From Pontiella desulfatans (GTDB lineage: Bacteria > Verrucomicrobiota > Kiritimatiellia > Kiritimatiellales > Pontiellaceae), in contig NZ_CAAHFG010000001.1 in NCBI RefSeq assembly GCF_900890425.1, positions 2,418,001 to 2,482,000 on the forward strand: a stretch of 64,000 bases of DNA, written 5' to 3'. Positions 35,063 through 44,600 of this stretch are shown piece after piece. Position 1 is the stretch's first letter. Every line of letters begins with the position of its first letter. The notes beneath the pieces are model-generated. The model was not told the DNA's origin and did not search any database. It was given only the letters and a program-made list of their open reading frames with translations. Made by a program: the position numbers and the translations under genes.

Positions 35063-35842
35063 CTACATCCTGAAACGACGGCGGATAAACAGAACACCTC
35101 CGCCGAATGCGGCAACCAGTCCCAGCGTCGCCGGTTCCGGAATTGAATCGAAGGTCACGCCTGCAACCCCGATACCCTGACCCGCCAAACGCTGGGTTCC
35201 GCCGAGAGCGTAGGTCCCATCGGCATCGATATCGAAGAAAACCCAATCCGTACTGGCTACAGCGTTAGCAAGCGGACTCGTGGTATGGTCGCCCACCGTG
35301 GCACTGGATGTTCCATCGCTCAACGTGATCGACGTGGGAATCCAGCGCCCATCGGTTTGGCCATCGATGTTGCCGAGCACCCCGACGCGAACGGTCGTGT
35401 CCGCAGCAAGCCCCGAGATGGTGAACGTCATCAATTCCGAATATGAACCTATACCGTTGCCAGATGTCGCCACAGCAAACCCGCCCAAGGTATCCGTTCC
35501 ATCCAAAGCAACCGGATCGTCATAACTTGCGTAAGCAGGCTGGTCCTCCGCTATGGAAGCAAAATTCGCACCCGCAGCAAAGGCGGTCACATAGCTGGGA
35601 GTACTCCGCACATCCGTCCCCCAAGCTTGACCAGCAGTTTTGGTTAAGTTGGCACTGCCGTCTCCAAACATAAGGAAGCCGTCCGTTCCGTACCCTGCGA
35701 CGGCATCGATGTCGTTAGCGGTTGCACTGACCCAGTCTTTATTGTTCTCCTGATAGGCCGTGGTGCTACCATGGACTACAATCGAGGCGTTGGAAGCGCA
35801 CGCAAGCCCCAATCCCAATGCTATCCCTATCGTTTTCTTCAT
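35063..35842 (-). CDS. PEP-CTERM surface protein made of one module A
   Basis: 259 residues from the ATG at 35842, preceded by AAGGAAA and beginning the signal peptide MKKTIGIALGLGLACASNAS; an upstream in-frame ATG lacks these. The body is one module A, ending RLAGQGIGVAGVTFD like the A modules of the large proteins. The C-terminus is IPEPATLGLVAAFGGGVLFI followed by RRRFRM, a complete PEP-CTERM sorting signal. Genes of this type need an exosortase, which is not seen here. With the gene at 24680 it forms a pair: one small anchor per module type. The partner upstream (35981-38257) carries the same module A. An anchoring or matrix function is inferred from this sharing. Confidence 0.88.
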   Translation of the reverse strand: MKKTIGIALGLGLACASNASIVVHGSTTAYQENNKDWVSATANDIDAVAGYGTDGFLMFGDGSANLTKTAGQAWGTDVRSTPSYVTAFAAGANFASIAEDQPAYASYDDPVALDGTDTLGGFAVATSGNGIGSYSELMTFTISGLAADTTVRVGVLGNIDGQTDGRWIPTSITLSDGTSSATVGDHTTSPLANAVASTDWVFFDIDADGTYALGGTQRLAGQGIGVAGVTFDSIPEPATLGLVAAFGGGVLFIRRRFRM

Positions 35843-35931
35843 ATATATTTTCCTTTTTTTCTCTCCGAGAGAAGGATCTTCCTTCCCCCACTTAATGAAC
35901 CATATTGCCAGATTCGGAATTTTTGTCATTT

Positions 35932-35969
35932 GGCGCGATCGCGCCACACGGAGGGCCTTGCGGCCCTCC
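35932..35969. repeat. 38-bp double hairpin, copy 2
   Basis: Identical over 38 bases to 25519-25556 and in the same place, between the large module-A gene and the PEP-CTERM gene. TTTTGTCAT flanks both copies on the PEP-CTERM side. Confidence 0.85.
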
Positions 35970-35980
35970 CTGCAAACGAG

Positions 35981-38257
35981 TTATTTGCCGAGCTTGTAGA
36001 ACAGCTGGGATTCGCTGCCGATGGCATTGGTCACCGGCGAAGATACGCCCGTTTCCGAAACGCCCCATTCCCCATAAGCGAGGTTGACATTGGTCAACAC
36101 GTTGTATGCGCGCCCGTCATCCCAGGACATGATGAGCGCCCCGTCGGAAACGGTAACACCACTGATCGGCGGGAGGGCCAGGCCATACACATCGCCATTC
36201 ACGATTACCTTGTCGAACAGGGTGGCTGAACTGAAACCATCGCTTCCGCCGTAGATGTAGAGGCGGAACTCGACCGCTCCATCGAGCTCCTTGAACTCGG
36301 CTGCGGACAGATCGACCACATTGCGGCAGCTGTCGCCGTCCCATGTTTGGATATCGGTCGTCTGCCCCGTCGCGATTTCCGCTCCGTTGGCAAATCCTCC
36401 CACGGACGAGAAGAGCGCCCAGCGCTCCGCTGAGGAGGCCAGCTGGTTGACACGCGAACGGAAGGTGAAGCTGATCAGATCCATCGCATAGCCATTGGTC
36501 GGCGTGACGGTGAAGACCATGTAGTCGGCGTTGGTTATCGCCAGAGGGAGATTGTCGGCGTTGTTCATCAGGGTGTATCCCAATGCGGAGCTTGCGCCGC
36601 CGAACTCAAAACCGTTCGCCGTTCCAAACAGGTTATATTCCGCATCAAGCTCGCTGTAGTAGCTGTTGCCGTTATCCACATTAACAACGCTGACAATGCC
36701 GGTTCCCACGCCAAAACCGCTGGCGGTGACATTGGCGTCCTGGACGGTGACATTCGTCGTGGCCGTGCCCGTTCCATCGTCAAAGTCATAACCAGCGATC
36801 ACGGTGGTGGAGATGGTTGGACTGTAATAGAAAACATCCACCGAACCATTGGCGGTGTTGGTTACGCCGGAACCGGCTTGAGTCCACGTAACGACCACAA
36901 CGGAATCCGCGGTATCCCCATGGTTTACCAGCGCACCGGTGTTGGTGTAGGTGACCAAAATGTCTTCGTCCGTATTGCCCGCACCCAAAACAAAGCTTGC
37001 CGGATCCACACTGAATCCGTTGGTCACCACCACCGAAACAATTTCAATATTGGCCGGGATGGTTCCCTCAATGTACGAGGCAACGATCGTGCCGTTGGTG
37101 CTGGTGTCCGGACTATTCAAGGTCAACGAGAGCGAAGCCGGCGTCAGCTCAAAGCTGTTGGGTTCATTGATATAGGTAACACTTAACGGAACACTGGAGG
37201 TGTTGCTTACACCGGATCCCGCCTCGCTCCAGACAACCACCAGCGTGGAGTTTGTGCTCTCCCCGTTGGCAAGACCAATACCGGTATTATCAAAGGTGAC
37301 CGTGATCTCTTCTTCCGTATCGCTGTTGCCCAGGATGGGATCGGTTATGGAAGCACTAAAGCCGGCACCGGCCAGCGCTGAAACGATGGTGATATCGTTC
37401 GAGGTGACCGCTCCGGCCATGTAGGTCGCCGTGATGGCGCCGTCGACACTCGTGTCGGGGGCATACAAGTCCAGCGAGAGCGAAGCTGGATTCAGCGCAA
37501 GACTTGCGCCGGGAGCGGCAACGACGGTATCAAACGTGATGCCGGCCAGGCTGGGGCCCTGGGTCGCCAGACGTTTCTGCCCTTCGATGGTAAACGTGCC
37601 TGAGGTTTCGCCATTCAAATCGATATCGAAAAAGACCCAGTTCGGAGCACCGTAGGGCGTGTTGTTCTCCAGTCCGGTCACCGCGTTGGTTACACCGCCG
37701 GAACTGATGCGCAAGCCGGTCGGATCCCAGCGTCCATTCGATTGTGCCTGTGTACCCGCAAACAGGCCGATTCGGAATTGTTGGGGGGCGCCGGCATCGA
37801 AGGTAAACGTCACCATTTCACCCCAGGTTCCAGCGCCTCCTGTGGCGGCCGAAACCATGGCACCGACGGTGCCCCAGTCGGCCACATCCGCGCTGATTGC
37901 ATTGGTAGGATTGTCCATCGGCCCCTGGCCATAACCCTGGGCGACACTGATGAAATTAGCTCCCTGGGCAAACGTGGCCCAACCCGCGCCAACCTGGGTG
38001 CGCTTCGTGAAGAGTTGGTTGTTTATTTCAGCCCCCCCATCTCCGAATACCATCAGGCCTTCCGTGCCATAGGCATCGTCTCCATCGACATCAAACGTTT
38101 TGGCTACCCCCGTCGAGCGATACGCATGCGCTTCGTTTCCCGCCCCATTACCGAGCAGGTCATAGCCGGTTCCGTCTCCGACCAAGTCGATTGTAACGGC
38201 TCCGTACGTCGCGGACAGCATGCCCAGCGCCAGAATCATTCCAGTAGTTTTTTTCAT
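35981..38257 (-). CDS. Large secreted adhesin-like protein (module A plus Ig-like repeats)
   Basis: 758 residues with an AGGAGA ribosome binding site and the signal peptide MKKTTGMILALGMLSATYGA. Order: module A (about 20-245, ending RLATQGPSLAGITFD), two Ig-like repeats (GLANGESTNSTLVV and NHGDTADSVVV strands), a beta-sandwich opening VIAGYDFDDGTGTATTN, and a C-terminal domain with AYNVLTNVNLAYGEWGV ending LFYKLGK. No catalytic motif. It is a paralogue of the protein at 25567-27825, but that one has module B where this one has the GYDFDD domain. The same GYDF domain type also occurs in the haem protein at 41653-45321. The operator-like palindrome lies 102 bp upstream. Confidence 0.85.
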   Translation of the reverse strand: MKKTTGMILALGMLSATYGAVTIDLVGDGTGYDLLGNGAGNEAHAYRSTGVAKTFDVDGDDAYGTEGLMVFGDGGAEINNQLFTKRTQVGAGWATFAQGANFISVAQGYGQGPMDNPTNAISADVADWGTVGAMVSAATGGAGTWGEMVTFTFDAGAPQQFRIGLFAGTQAQSNGRWDPTGLRISSGGVTNAVTGLENNTPYGAPNWVFFDIDLNGETSGTFTIEGQKRLATQGPSLAGITFDTVVAAPGASLALNPASLSLDLYAPDTSVDGAITATYMAGAVTSNDITIVSALAGAGFSASITDPILGNSDTEEEITVTFDNTGIGLANGESTNSTLVVVWSEAGSGVSNTSSVPLSVTYINEPNSFELTPASLSLTLNSPDTSTNGTIVASYIEGTIPANIEIVSVVVTNGFSVDPASFVLGAGNTDEDILVTYTNTGALVNHGDTADSVVVVTWTQAGSGVTNTANGSVDVFYYSPTISTTVIAGYDFDDGTGTATTNVTVQDANVTASGFGVGTGIVSVVNVDNGNSYYSELDAEYNLFGTANGFEFGGASSALGYTLMNNADNLPLAITNADYMVFTVTPTNGYAMDLISFTFRSRVNQLASSAERWALFSSVGGFANGAEIATGQTTDIQTWDGDSCRNVVDLSAAEFKELDGAVEFRLYIYGGSDGFSSATLFDKVIVNGDVYGLALPPISGVTVSDGALIMSWDDGRAYNVLTNVNLAYGEWGVSETGVSSPVTNAIGSESQLFYKLGK

Positions 38258-38358
38258 TTCACATCTCCTTTTAGTTTTTCACTCGCTTCTTTGGCCTCCG
38301 AGGACAAGACCTTTGGTAACGGCAATAGTGAATATCCAACAGATCGCCATTTTTGCCT

Positions 38359-38376
38359 ATACCCTGAAAAGGGTAT
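38359..38376. promoter_or_regulatory. Operator-like palindrome, copy 3 (perfect)
   Basis: ATACCCTGAAAAGGGTAT, perfectly symmetric at the outer six bases on each side, 102 bp upstream of the start at 38257 and about 38 bp beyond the stop of the previous gene. It reads as TACCCTT-TT-CAGGGTA in the gene direction. Confidence 0.8.
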
Positions 38377-38413
38377 TATGAGCGTTTTTTTTCGGCCGGT
38401 CGCCATGGCATGG

Positions 38414-41400
38414 CTAGCGATCGGTACGGCGGCCGCGGACGCGGTAGTAGCGCACTTCGGCAGCCGGAGCGTTGGTGGAATAAATATTTTGCGGCGGCGT
38501 GGCCGAGCGGTCCACCACCAGCGGGATCCAGGCGTTGACCGCCAGGTTGGTGGAATATTCCAACGTATATTCGGCGTTGCTTGCGCTTTGCCAGGCAATC
38601 GCCACATCGGTGCCGGAGACCTCCAGCCCTTCGATCACCAGGCAGGAGGCGGCGTTGGTGGGATCGGTTCCGACCCAGTATTCCTCTTCGTTGCTCAAGC
38701 CGTCCATATCCCAATCCCCGTTTCCTGCTTCGGTCGTGCTGGAACCGAAGTGGGCCAGCTCCCAATCGTCGGCCATGCCGTCGCTATCCTGGTCGATCAG
38801 CGAACGCGTATCGAACAGCGTGCTTTCGTAGGCCGCCACGGTACCGTCGGCATTAACAACGAAGACCCGGAAATAAATATCCGCCCCCGGAACCAGCCCG
38901 GTCAATGTTACGGAGAAATCCCCTTCGGACTGCGGCGGCAGATCGGTGCTGTATTGCCACGCTTCAATTTCGTCGCCGCCGTCGTACGAACCCCAGCAGA
39001 CGGTAACGTCCACCACGGAGTTGGAAACGGTGTAGATGACCTCCCCCTGCACGAGGGCGGAAACCCCATCGATGCCATCCACGCCACGGTTGGCGGCCAG
39101 CATCAGCGGCTGGGTGTCGTAGACCTTGAGCCCCTCGGCGATCGCGGTCTGGCTCATTTCTTCAAAGTTGTGGCGATCCGTCCAGGTGGCCTCGTGCCAA
39201 AGGTCCAGTGCCGTTGCCTTGTAGAAGCCCGGCATATCCGCGCGCGGCAGTGCGGCGAGCGCATCCTGCCCGGCCTGAATGATGGCGACGGCCTCGTTGT
39301 AATCAGCGGACCCGACCGTCATGGCATCCAGGCAGGGACTTTTTTCCGGGCGGTCGAAGCAAACCATCGGGCCGGGATTGGTGCTGTGCTTGTAAAAACT
39401 GGCGAGGTTTTTACCCGTCAGCGCATAGAGCCGGGCCACCTGCGCATCGGTGAGCGGTGCGCGCCCGGCCAGGTTGTCGGGATAGTTCGAGCTGAAGTGC
39501 GGATAATACGGTGCGTTCATGTCGAGCCAGGTGGCGATCCGGTCGATATCCTCGGTCGTCATCGAACCGCTGTTGTGTCCGGACAGGATTTTCGTCAGCA
39601 ACGGGCTGTTGTGCGAGCCCCAGCTTTTGGCCTGCTGGATGGCGGCCGGGCCGGCGCCGATGGCTCCGGTATATCCCTTTTTCCACAGCTCCATGTAGGA
39701 GGCATTGAAGAACAGGGTTTTGTCGCCGGCCAGCACCAGCGTACCGGACGCCGATCCGTCGAAATCGTGGCATGGCATGCAGTGCGCATCGAAGACGGGC
39801 TGCACTTCCTGCAGATAGCCGAAATTCCGGGGTTCGCCATACCAGCCGTCGAGCTGGCTCGGCGCGCGCAGGGTGGCCAGCGGCAGCGAGTTGGTGCCGT
39901 AGGCCGCCGGGGCCAAGGTGCGGTCGTCGTGGCAACCGATGCAGCCCTGGGTTTCGTTGGGCTGAATGATCGTTCCCGTGCGCATCGACTGGATCATCCG
40001 CTTGTTTTCATCCAGCAATTGGAAAAAGAGGAATGTGCTCGACGGCGCATTGAAATGGGCCGAGCCGTCTTCCTCGACCGGAACCGTTCCGAGAATCTTT
40101 TTATTCTGGAAGTTGTGCCAGTTCATGCCCGGCGATGTGCGGCCCTGGGCGCCCCACTGCTTATCCCAAACAAAATCGGTTTTGTTGGGGGCTTCGATCA
40201 CACGAAGATATTTCACCTCGCCGCGTTCAACGCCCTCCATGTGCGTTCCTTCGTAGACATCCTGTATATAGAAGCGGCCATCGGCCCCGTTGTTCTTGCG
40301 GTGGATTGCAACATCGTGCGGCATGGCGCGCGGGGCGAGCGGCATCGGGTCGAAGCACCCCCAAACCCCGGTGCCTTCGCTGTAGAGCAGGGCTGAATCC
40401 CCTTCCGTATCCAGCAGGTAAAGACCCATGTGCGAACTGCCGCCGGTGATTTCGCGCGAGCAGAGGAAATAGCGACCGCCCACCCCGGAGTCGGGATCAA
40501 GGAGCGGCCAGGGATCTTCGTGCCGGATGGACGTGTTCTTGAAGCGGTCGAAATCCTGTCCGTCCACTTTCACCCAGCTCTCCAGTCCCGCCGGCCAGGT
40601 GCGTACCACCGGGTCGCGCCCATCAACCCCCTTGCGGCGGTCAATGAGGGCAATGGCACCCCACGGCACGTCGTGGCAGGAACTGAAGGTGCAAACGATG
40701 TACGGCGTTCCGGGAATCATCTGCCCGTCGAGCACGCCACCGGGGCTCGTCGTGTTGTTGCCGTACATGATGGCATGGCCGGTGCCGTCGGGTTCGCAGA
40801 CCCACAACCCCTGTGCATCGCCAAAGTTGCGGTCCACATATTCCCAGCGCGAATACATGATGCGCCCGTCGGGCATCAGGCTCGGATGGTCTTCGAACAG
40901 GGTGCTGCGTGCAATCTGTTGGATGTTGGCGCCATCGGCATCCATCTTGTGGAGATTGGCCGAAATGTGGCGGTTGCAGCCGATATATTTGATTTCGCGC
41001 GTCGAGGTGAAAACAATATCGCCATCGGGCATGTAGATCGGATCCAAATCGTCGGCATCCTGAATGAACGTCAGCTGTTTCAGCCCCGAACCGTCGGCGT
41101 TGATTTCATAGATGTGGTAGCTGTCGGCGAGATCCTGGCGCATGGAGAAGACAATCTTTTCGCCGCTGAAGTGGACGTCGGGATCGCGGATCATGCCTTC
41201 GGAGGTTTCGAGCAGCGTGGTGACCGCGCCGGTGACGGGATCAAAAACCTTGAGCGCCCCGGCGGCCCTGTAGCTTCCGGTGTTGTATTCATTCGGGCAG
41301 GAAGGAAAGAACGTGGCGGTGTTGTGGTGATCCCGGTCATATTGCTTCCGCGCAATGAACAGGATCGGCTGGTTGGTCACGCAGGCAGGCAGCTCAGCAA

Positions 41401-41503
41401 AGAGATCCCCCGCAAGGCATCCCGCCGCAACCGCTAAAATTAGTGCCATCCTTCTGCACTTCAAACCAGTGTGCAGTTCAAAACCAACCCTGCTTTTCGC
41501 CAT
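38414..41503 (-). CDS. Large secreted c-type haem protein with PD40-type propeller
   Basis: 1029 residues if started at the ATG at 41503, which gives a signal peptide (hydrophobic core LILAVAAGCLAGDLFA). Starts at 41629 or 41638 are possible but place that core after residue 55, behind repeat-encoded sequence. Order: a TolB/PD40 beta-propeller (about 35-515), CIGCH (about 521) and CMPCH (about 576) c-type haem sites, an alpha-helical cytochrome part, a fibronectin-like domain (about 815-895), an acidic DQDSDGMADDWE calcium-binding-type segment, and a FYRL-like C-terminal domain ending RYYRVRGRRTDR. The layout recalls hydrazine-synthase-alpha-like PVC proteins of unknown function. It is co-directional with and 149 bp downstream of another haem protein. 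A redox role outside the cytoplasm is inferred. Confidence 0.78.
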   Translation of the reverse strand: MAKSRVGFELHTGLKCRRMALILAVAAGCLAGDLFAELPACVTNQPILFIARKQYDRDHHNTATFFPSCPNEYNTGSYRAAGALKVFDPVTGAVTTLLETSEGMIRDPDVHFSGEKIVFSMRQDLADSYHIYEINADGSGLKQLTFIQDADDLDPIYMPDGDIVFTSTREIKYIGCNRHISANLHKMDADGANIQQIARSTLFEDHPSLMPDGRIMYSRWEYVDRNFGDAQGLWVCEPDGTGHAIMYGNNTTSPGGVLDGQMIPGTPYIVCTFSSCHDVPWGAIALIDRRKGVDGRDPVVRTWPAGLESWVKVDGQDFDRFKNTSIRHEDPWPLLDPDSGVGGRYFLCSREITGGSSHMGLYLLDTEGDSALLYSEGTGVWGCFDPMPLAPRAMPHDVAIHRKNNGADGRFYIQDVYEGTHMEGVERGEVKYLRVIEAPNKTDFVWDKQWGAQGRTSPGMNWHNFQNKKILGTVPVEEDGSAHFNAPSSTFLFFQLLDENKRMIQSMRTGTIIQPNETQGCIGCHDDRTLAPAAYGTNSLPLATLRAPSQLDGWYGEPRNFGYLQEVQPVFDAHCMPCHDFDGSASGTLVLAGDKTLFFNASYMELWKKGYTGAIGAGPAAIQQAKSWGSHNSPLLTKILSGHNSGSMTTEDIDRIATWLDMNAPYYPHFSSNYPDNLAGRAPLTDAQVARLYALTGKNLASFYKHSTNPGPMVCFDRPEKSPCLDAMTVGSADYNEAVAIIQAGQDALAALPRADMPGFYKATALDLWHEATWTDRHNFEEMSQTAIAEGLKVYDTQPLMLAANRGVDGIDGVSALVQGEVIYTVSNSVVDVTVCWGSYDGGDEIEAWQYSTDLPPQSEGDFSVTLTGLVPGADIYFRVFVVNADGTVAAYESTLFDTRSLIDQDSDGMADDWELAHFGSSTTEAGNGDWDMDGLSNEEEYWVGTDPTNAASCLVIEGLEVSGTDVAIAWQSASNAEYTLEYSTNLAVNAWIPLVVDRSATPPQNIYSTNAPAAEVRYYRVRGRRTDR

Positions 41504-41518
41504 GCGACAGAAGATGTT

Positions 41519-41587
41519 GACCGCGAAGACGCTAAGAAACGAAGATTCAGAATCCTGATTGCCTTGCGTCTTAGCGTCTTTGCGGTC
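41519..41587. repeat. Dispersed inverted repeat at a gene start
   Basis: GACCGCGAAGACGCTAAG and its near-complement CTTAGCGTCTTTGCGGTC are separated by 33 bases. It is of the same class as 12779-12840. It lies between two co-directional genes and blurs the true start of the downstream one. Confidence 0.7.
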
Positions 41588-41652
41588 ATTTCCTATGCTG
41601 TGAAACCGCGTTAGAAATTTTGTTTTCATAACATCCATCTTTTTTAAATCCG

Positions 41653-44600
41653 TTAAAGCGACTTTATGTATTCCACGAGGTCGTCGATCTGGGTTTCGGT
41701 CAATCCCGCCGTGCTTCCATGCGAAAAGACCTCGAGCACGTCGCGAATCGTTTGCGCGCGGCCGTCGTGCAGATAGGGCCCGGTGCGCCAGACCTCGATC
41801 AGGCTCGGCGTGTCGAACGGCCCCGCATCGATGGTCGTTCCCGTTCCAACATCGTGCAGCTCCTGGTCGGTTAAATAGTCGCCGCTGTGGCAACCGGTGC
41901 AACGGGCGTTAAAGATCGTCTCCCCCCGAACCGCCGCCGCGCTCAATCCGCCATCCACCAGATACGGGCTGGGCACGGGTTGCTGCGCCTTGAGGAATGC
42001 GTCGAGATAGAGGTCTTCATTGTTTTTCCATTTGATCATATGGCTGAACATGATGCCGGCCCGGACCGATGTCTCGGCGTTCGGGCGCACCCCCGTCCAG
42101 GTGGTCGGCGCCGTGTAGTGGGCCTGCAACAGGCTCTTGGCGTTTTTGGCATTGCCGAAGCCGTCGTTGAGCAAGTCCCAGTTGAGTCCGTCGTTGCGGC
42201 CGCCGGGATGGCAGCTGGTGCAGCTCTGCCACTGCTGGGCGGAAAGCGTGGCATCGTGGAACAGTTGCATCCCGAGCCGGACATCCGTCTGGGGCATCAC
42301 CCAGCCGATTTCGATCTCCTGCGCGGCATATTCCTGCCCGTCCGCCAGATCGGCAACGGAAAGCGAATCGCTGAAATAGTTCGCGGCATAGACCGTTGTT
42401 CCAACCACCGCCACGTCGCGCGGGCCGTTGCCCGGCAGCGGCAGGCGGCGGCGCAGTCCCGCCAGATAGGAAAGATCGTCGCAAACGTTTTTGGTGGCGG
42501 AGGAGAGCTTGGCCAGCAGCCCCGGCCAGTCGACCGCGCTCAGCTCGTGGGTTCCTGCGTGCGCAATGCAGAGCGTTCCGCCATCGGCCGTGAAGCCCGT
42601 CCCCCACGGGTTGGCGGCGCCCAGATCGAGGTCGTCGAGCTCCACCGTGTTGTAGAGCGTGTCGGACGCGAGGTCGATGATGCTCAAGGTGGAGGTATTC
42701 ACCCAACCGCGGAAAATCTGGTTGGCCGGAACGCGGTAGCGCCCGAGCGCATGGGCCACGACGGCATAGCCACCGTCCGGCGAAACCGCCACATCCCGCA
42801 GGCTGTGCGAGCCCGGCGGCAACACGATGCTGGCCGTAACCAGTCCGCTCGCCGTATCGATCACGCTGACGGAGGCCGCCACGCCGGTTTGGGTGGAGGG
42901 CTGGTGCGGAAGCAGATTGCCGACCACCAGCTTGGAGCCGTCGGGCGTGAGCGCCGCGTCGAACGGCTCGCGCAGCACGCCGATCCGATCCGCAACACTG
43001 CCCGTGGTGAGATCGACCACGGCAACGGTATTGAGGAACCGTTCGCAAATATAGAGGCGATTGCCGGTCGCCAGTACCGGAGAGCGCGGAGTATGGCCGA
43101 CCGGAATGGTTTGGGTCACCTGCATCGAGGCCGTATCGACCACATAGACCGCCCCATCGGAAACCCCGGCGGTGACGTAGAGCGTGGCTCCGTCCGACGA
43201 GAGTGCCAGGCCGGAAGGATGCTGCGGCAGATCAATCGAGCCCAGCCGCGTATTATTCGCCAGATCAACCACCCCGACACGGGCCGCAGTGGACTCAGCG
43301 ATATAGAGCAGGCCGTTGACGGCATCGGCCGCCAGCTCGGTCGGCGAAAGATAGAAATCGCGGTCATCCGAAAAGATTACGCCCCGGGCTGTTCCGCTTT
43401 CGATAACCGCACCCTCCGCCGAATCGATGGCGAAATAGAAATCCTCGTCGCCTTCGTCGAGCGCATCGCCCCAGATCGTGATGGCAATCTGCATTTGCGT
43501 TTCGCCCGGGAGGAAGGTCAGTGTATCGCCTTGGGCCTCATAGTCAGCCGAGCCGGCCAGCCCGTCCGCCGTGGAAAAGGTAAAAGAAATCGCTTCCGGA
43601 TAGGCGCGGGAAAGCCAAACCCTGAAGACGGCCAGCGATGATCCCGAATCGCCCTCAACCATCTGGGCAGGATCCACCGATATGCGCGGATAGGAGGGCG
43701 TGAAGCTTTGGAGGCCCGACCAGACGGTGCCATATTGGTTCGACGCGGCGCAGCGGTAGACATATTCCGTGTCCGTCGTCAGGTTGTCCACCTGCACCGA
43801 AAAATCGCCGGGGGAAAGCATGCCGAGATCGGCATTATGCGCCCACGCGCCCACGTTCGTACCGCCATCGGTTTCGCCCCAATAGGCCCAGACCTGCGTC
43901 GATGCGGCGCCTGTGCTGACGAGGGTACCGGTCAACGTTGCGGCGTCGGCAAGCAGGTTGGAAACACCGCTCAGGTTATCAACACCTGGAGGAACTCCTG
44001 CAATGGCGCGGCCATACAGCGTGATTTTATCGAGCGCCGCCAACGTGCTGGATGTCGAGGTCGTCCCCCGGCCCCAGGCATAGATGCGGAATTGCGTGGC
44101 CTCGGTCATGGTTTCCAACGCCGTGCCGGACAGATCCACCACCACCCCATCGTAGGTTCCCGTCAGGCCGACCACGTTGGTGATGATGACCGAACTGCCA
44201 ATCAGGTTGCCAGAAGCATCGGTCACAGCATATTCATCCACCGAATCCACATGTTTCTTGGTGACCTTAAAGGTGATGCTGGAAAGCTGAAATACGGCTC
44301 CAGCATCAGGAGTGACGGTGAACGAAATGTAATCATTTCCGGCAACCGCATCCTCGAAGCTCCCCGTAACGGCATCATCCACACCGATACCGACGCATCC
44401 GACCGTACCCGTGCCGCCAAAGGCCGAACCGGCGGCATCCTCCCCGGAGTTATCGCCGACCGTCGAGACGAAGGCGATGGCCATCGGAGACGTCAGCGGG
44501 CTAGCCGTCATATTGGCGGCAACCACCGTTGCATCACTCATATCCGCCGCATCGGAGTTAAAATCATAGCCAACCAGCATTCCCGCTGCGGCTTCCGGAT

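Noticed and set aside
35905-35925. Possible sigma-54 promoter (TGGCAATATGGTTCA) before a PEP-CTERM gene
   Set aside because: The -12 part does not match and the second PEP-CTERM gene lacks it.
37742-40396. An 884-codon plus-strand open frame
   Set aside because: It runs across the start of one clear minus-strand gene, an intergenic operator and most of another gene; its product has no recognisable domain.
41504-41902. Extended N-terminus of the PD40 haem protein up to 41902
   Set aside because: The extra codons overlap the upstream haem gene in another frame and a dispersed repeat, and they would bury the signal peptide.
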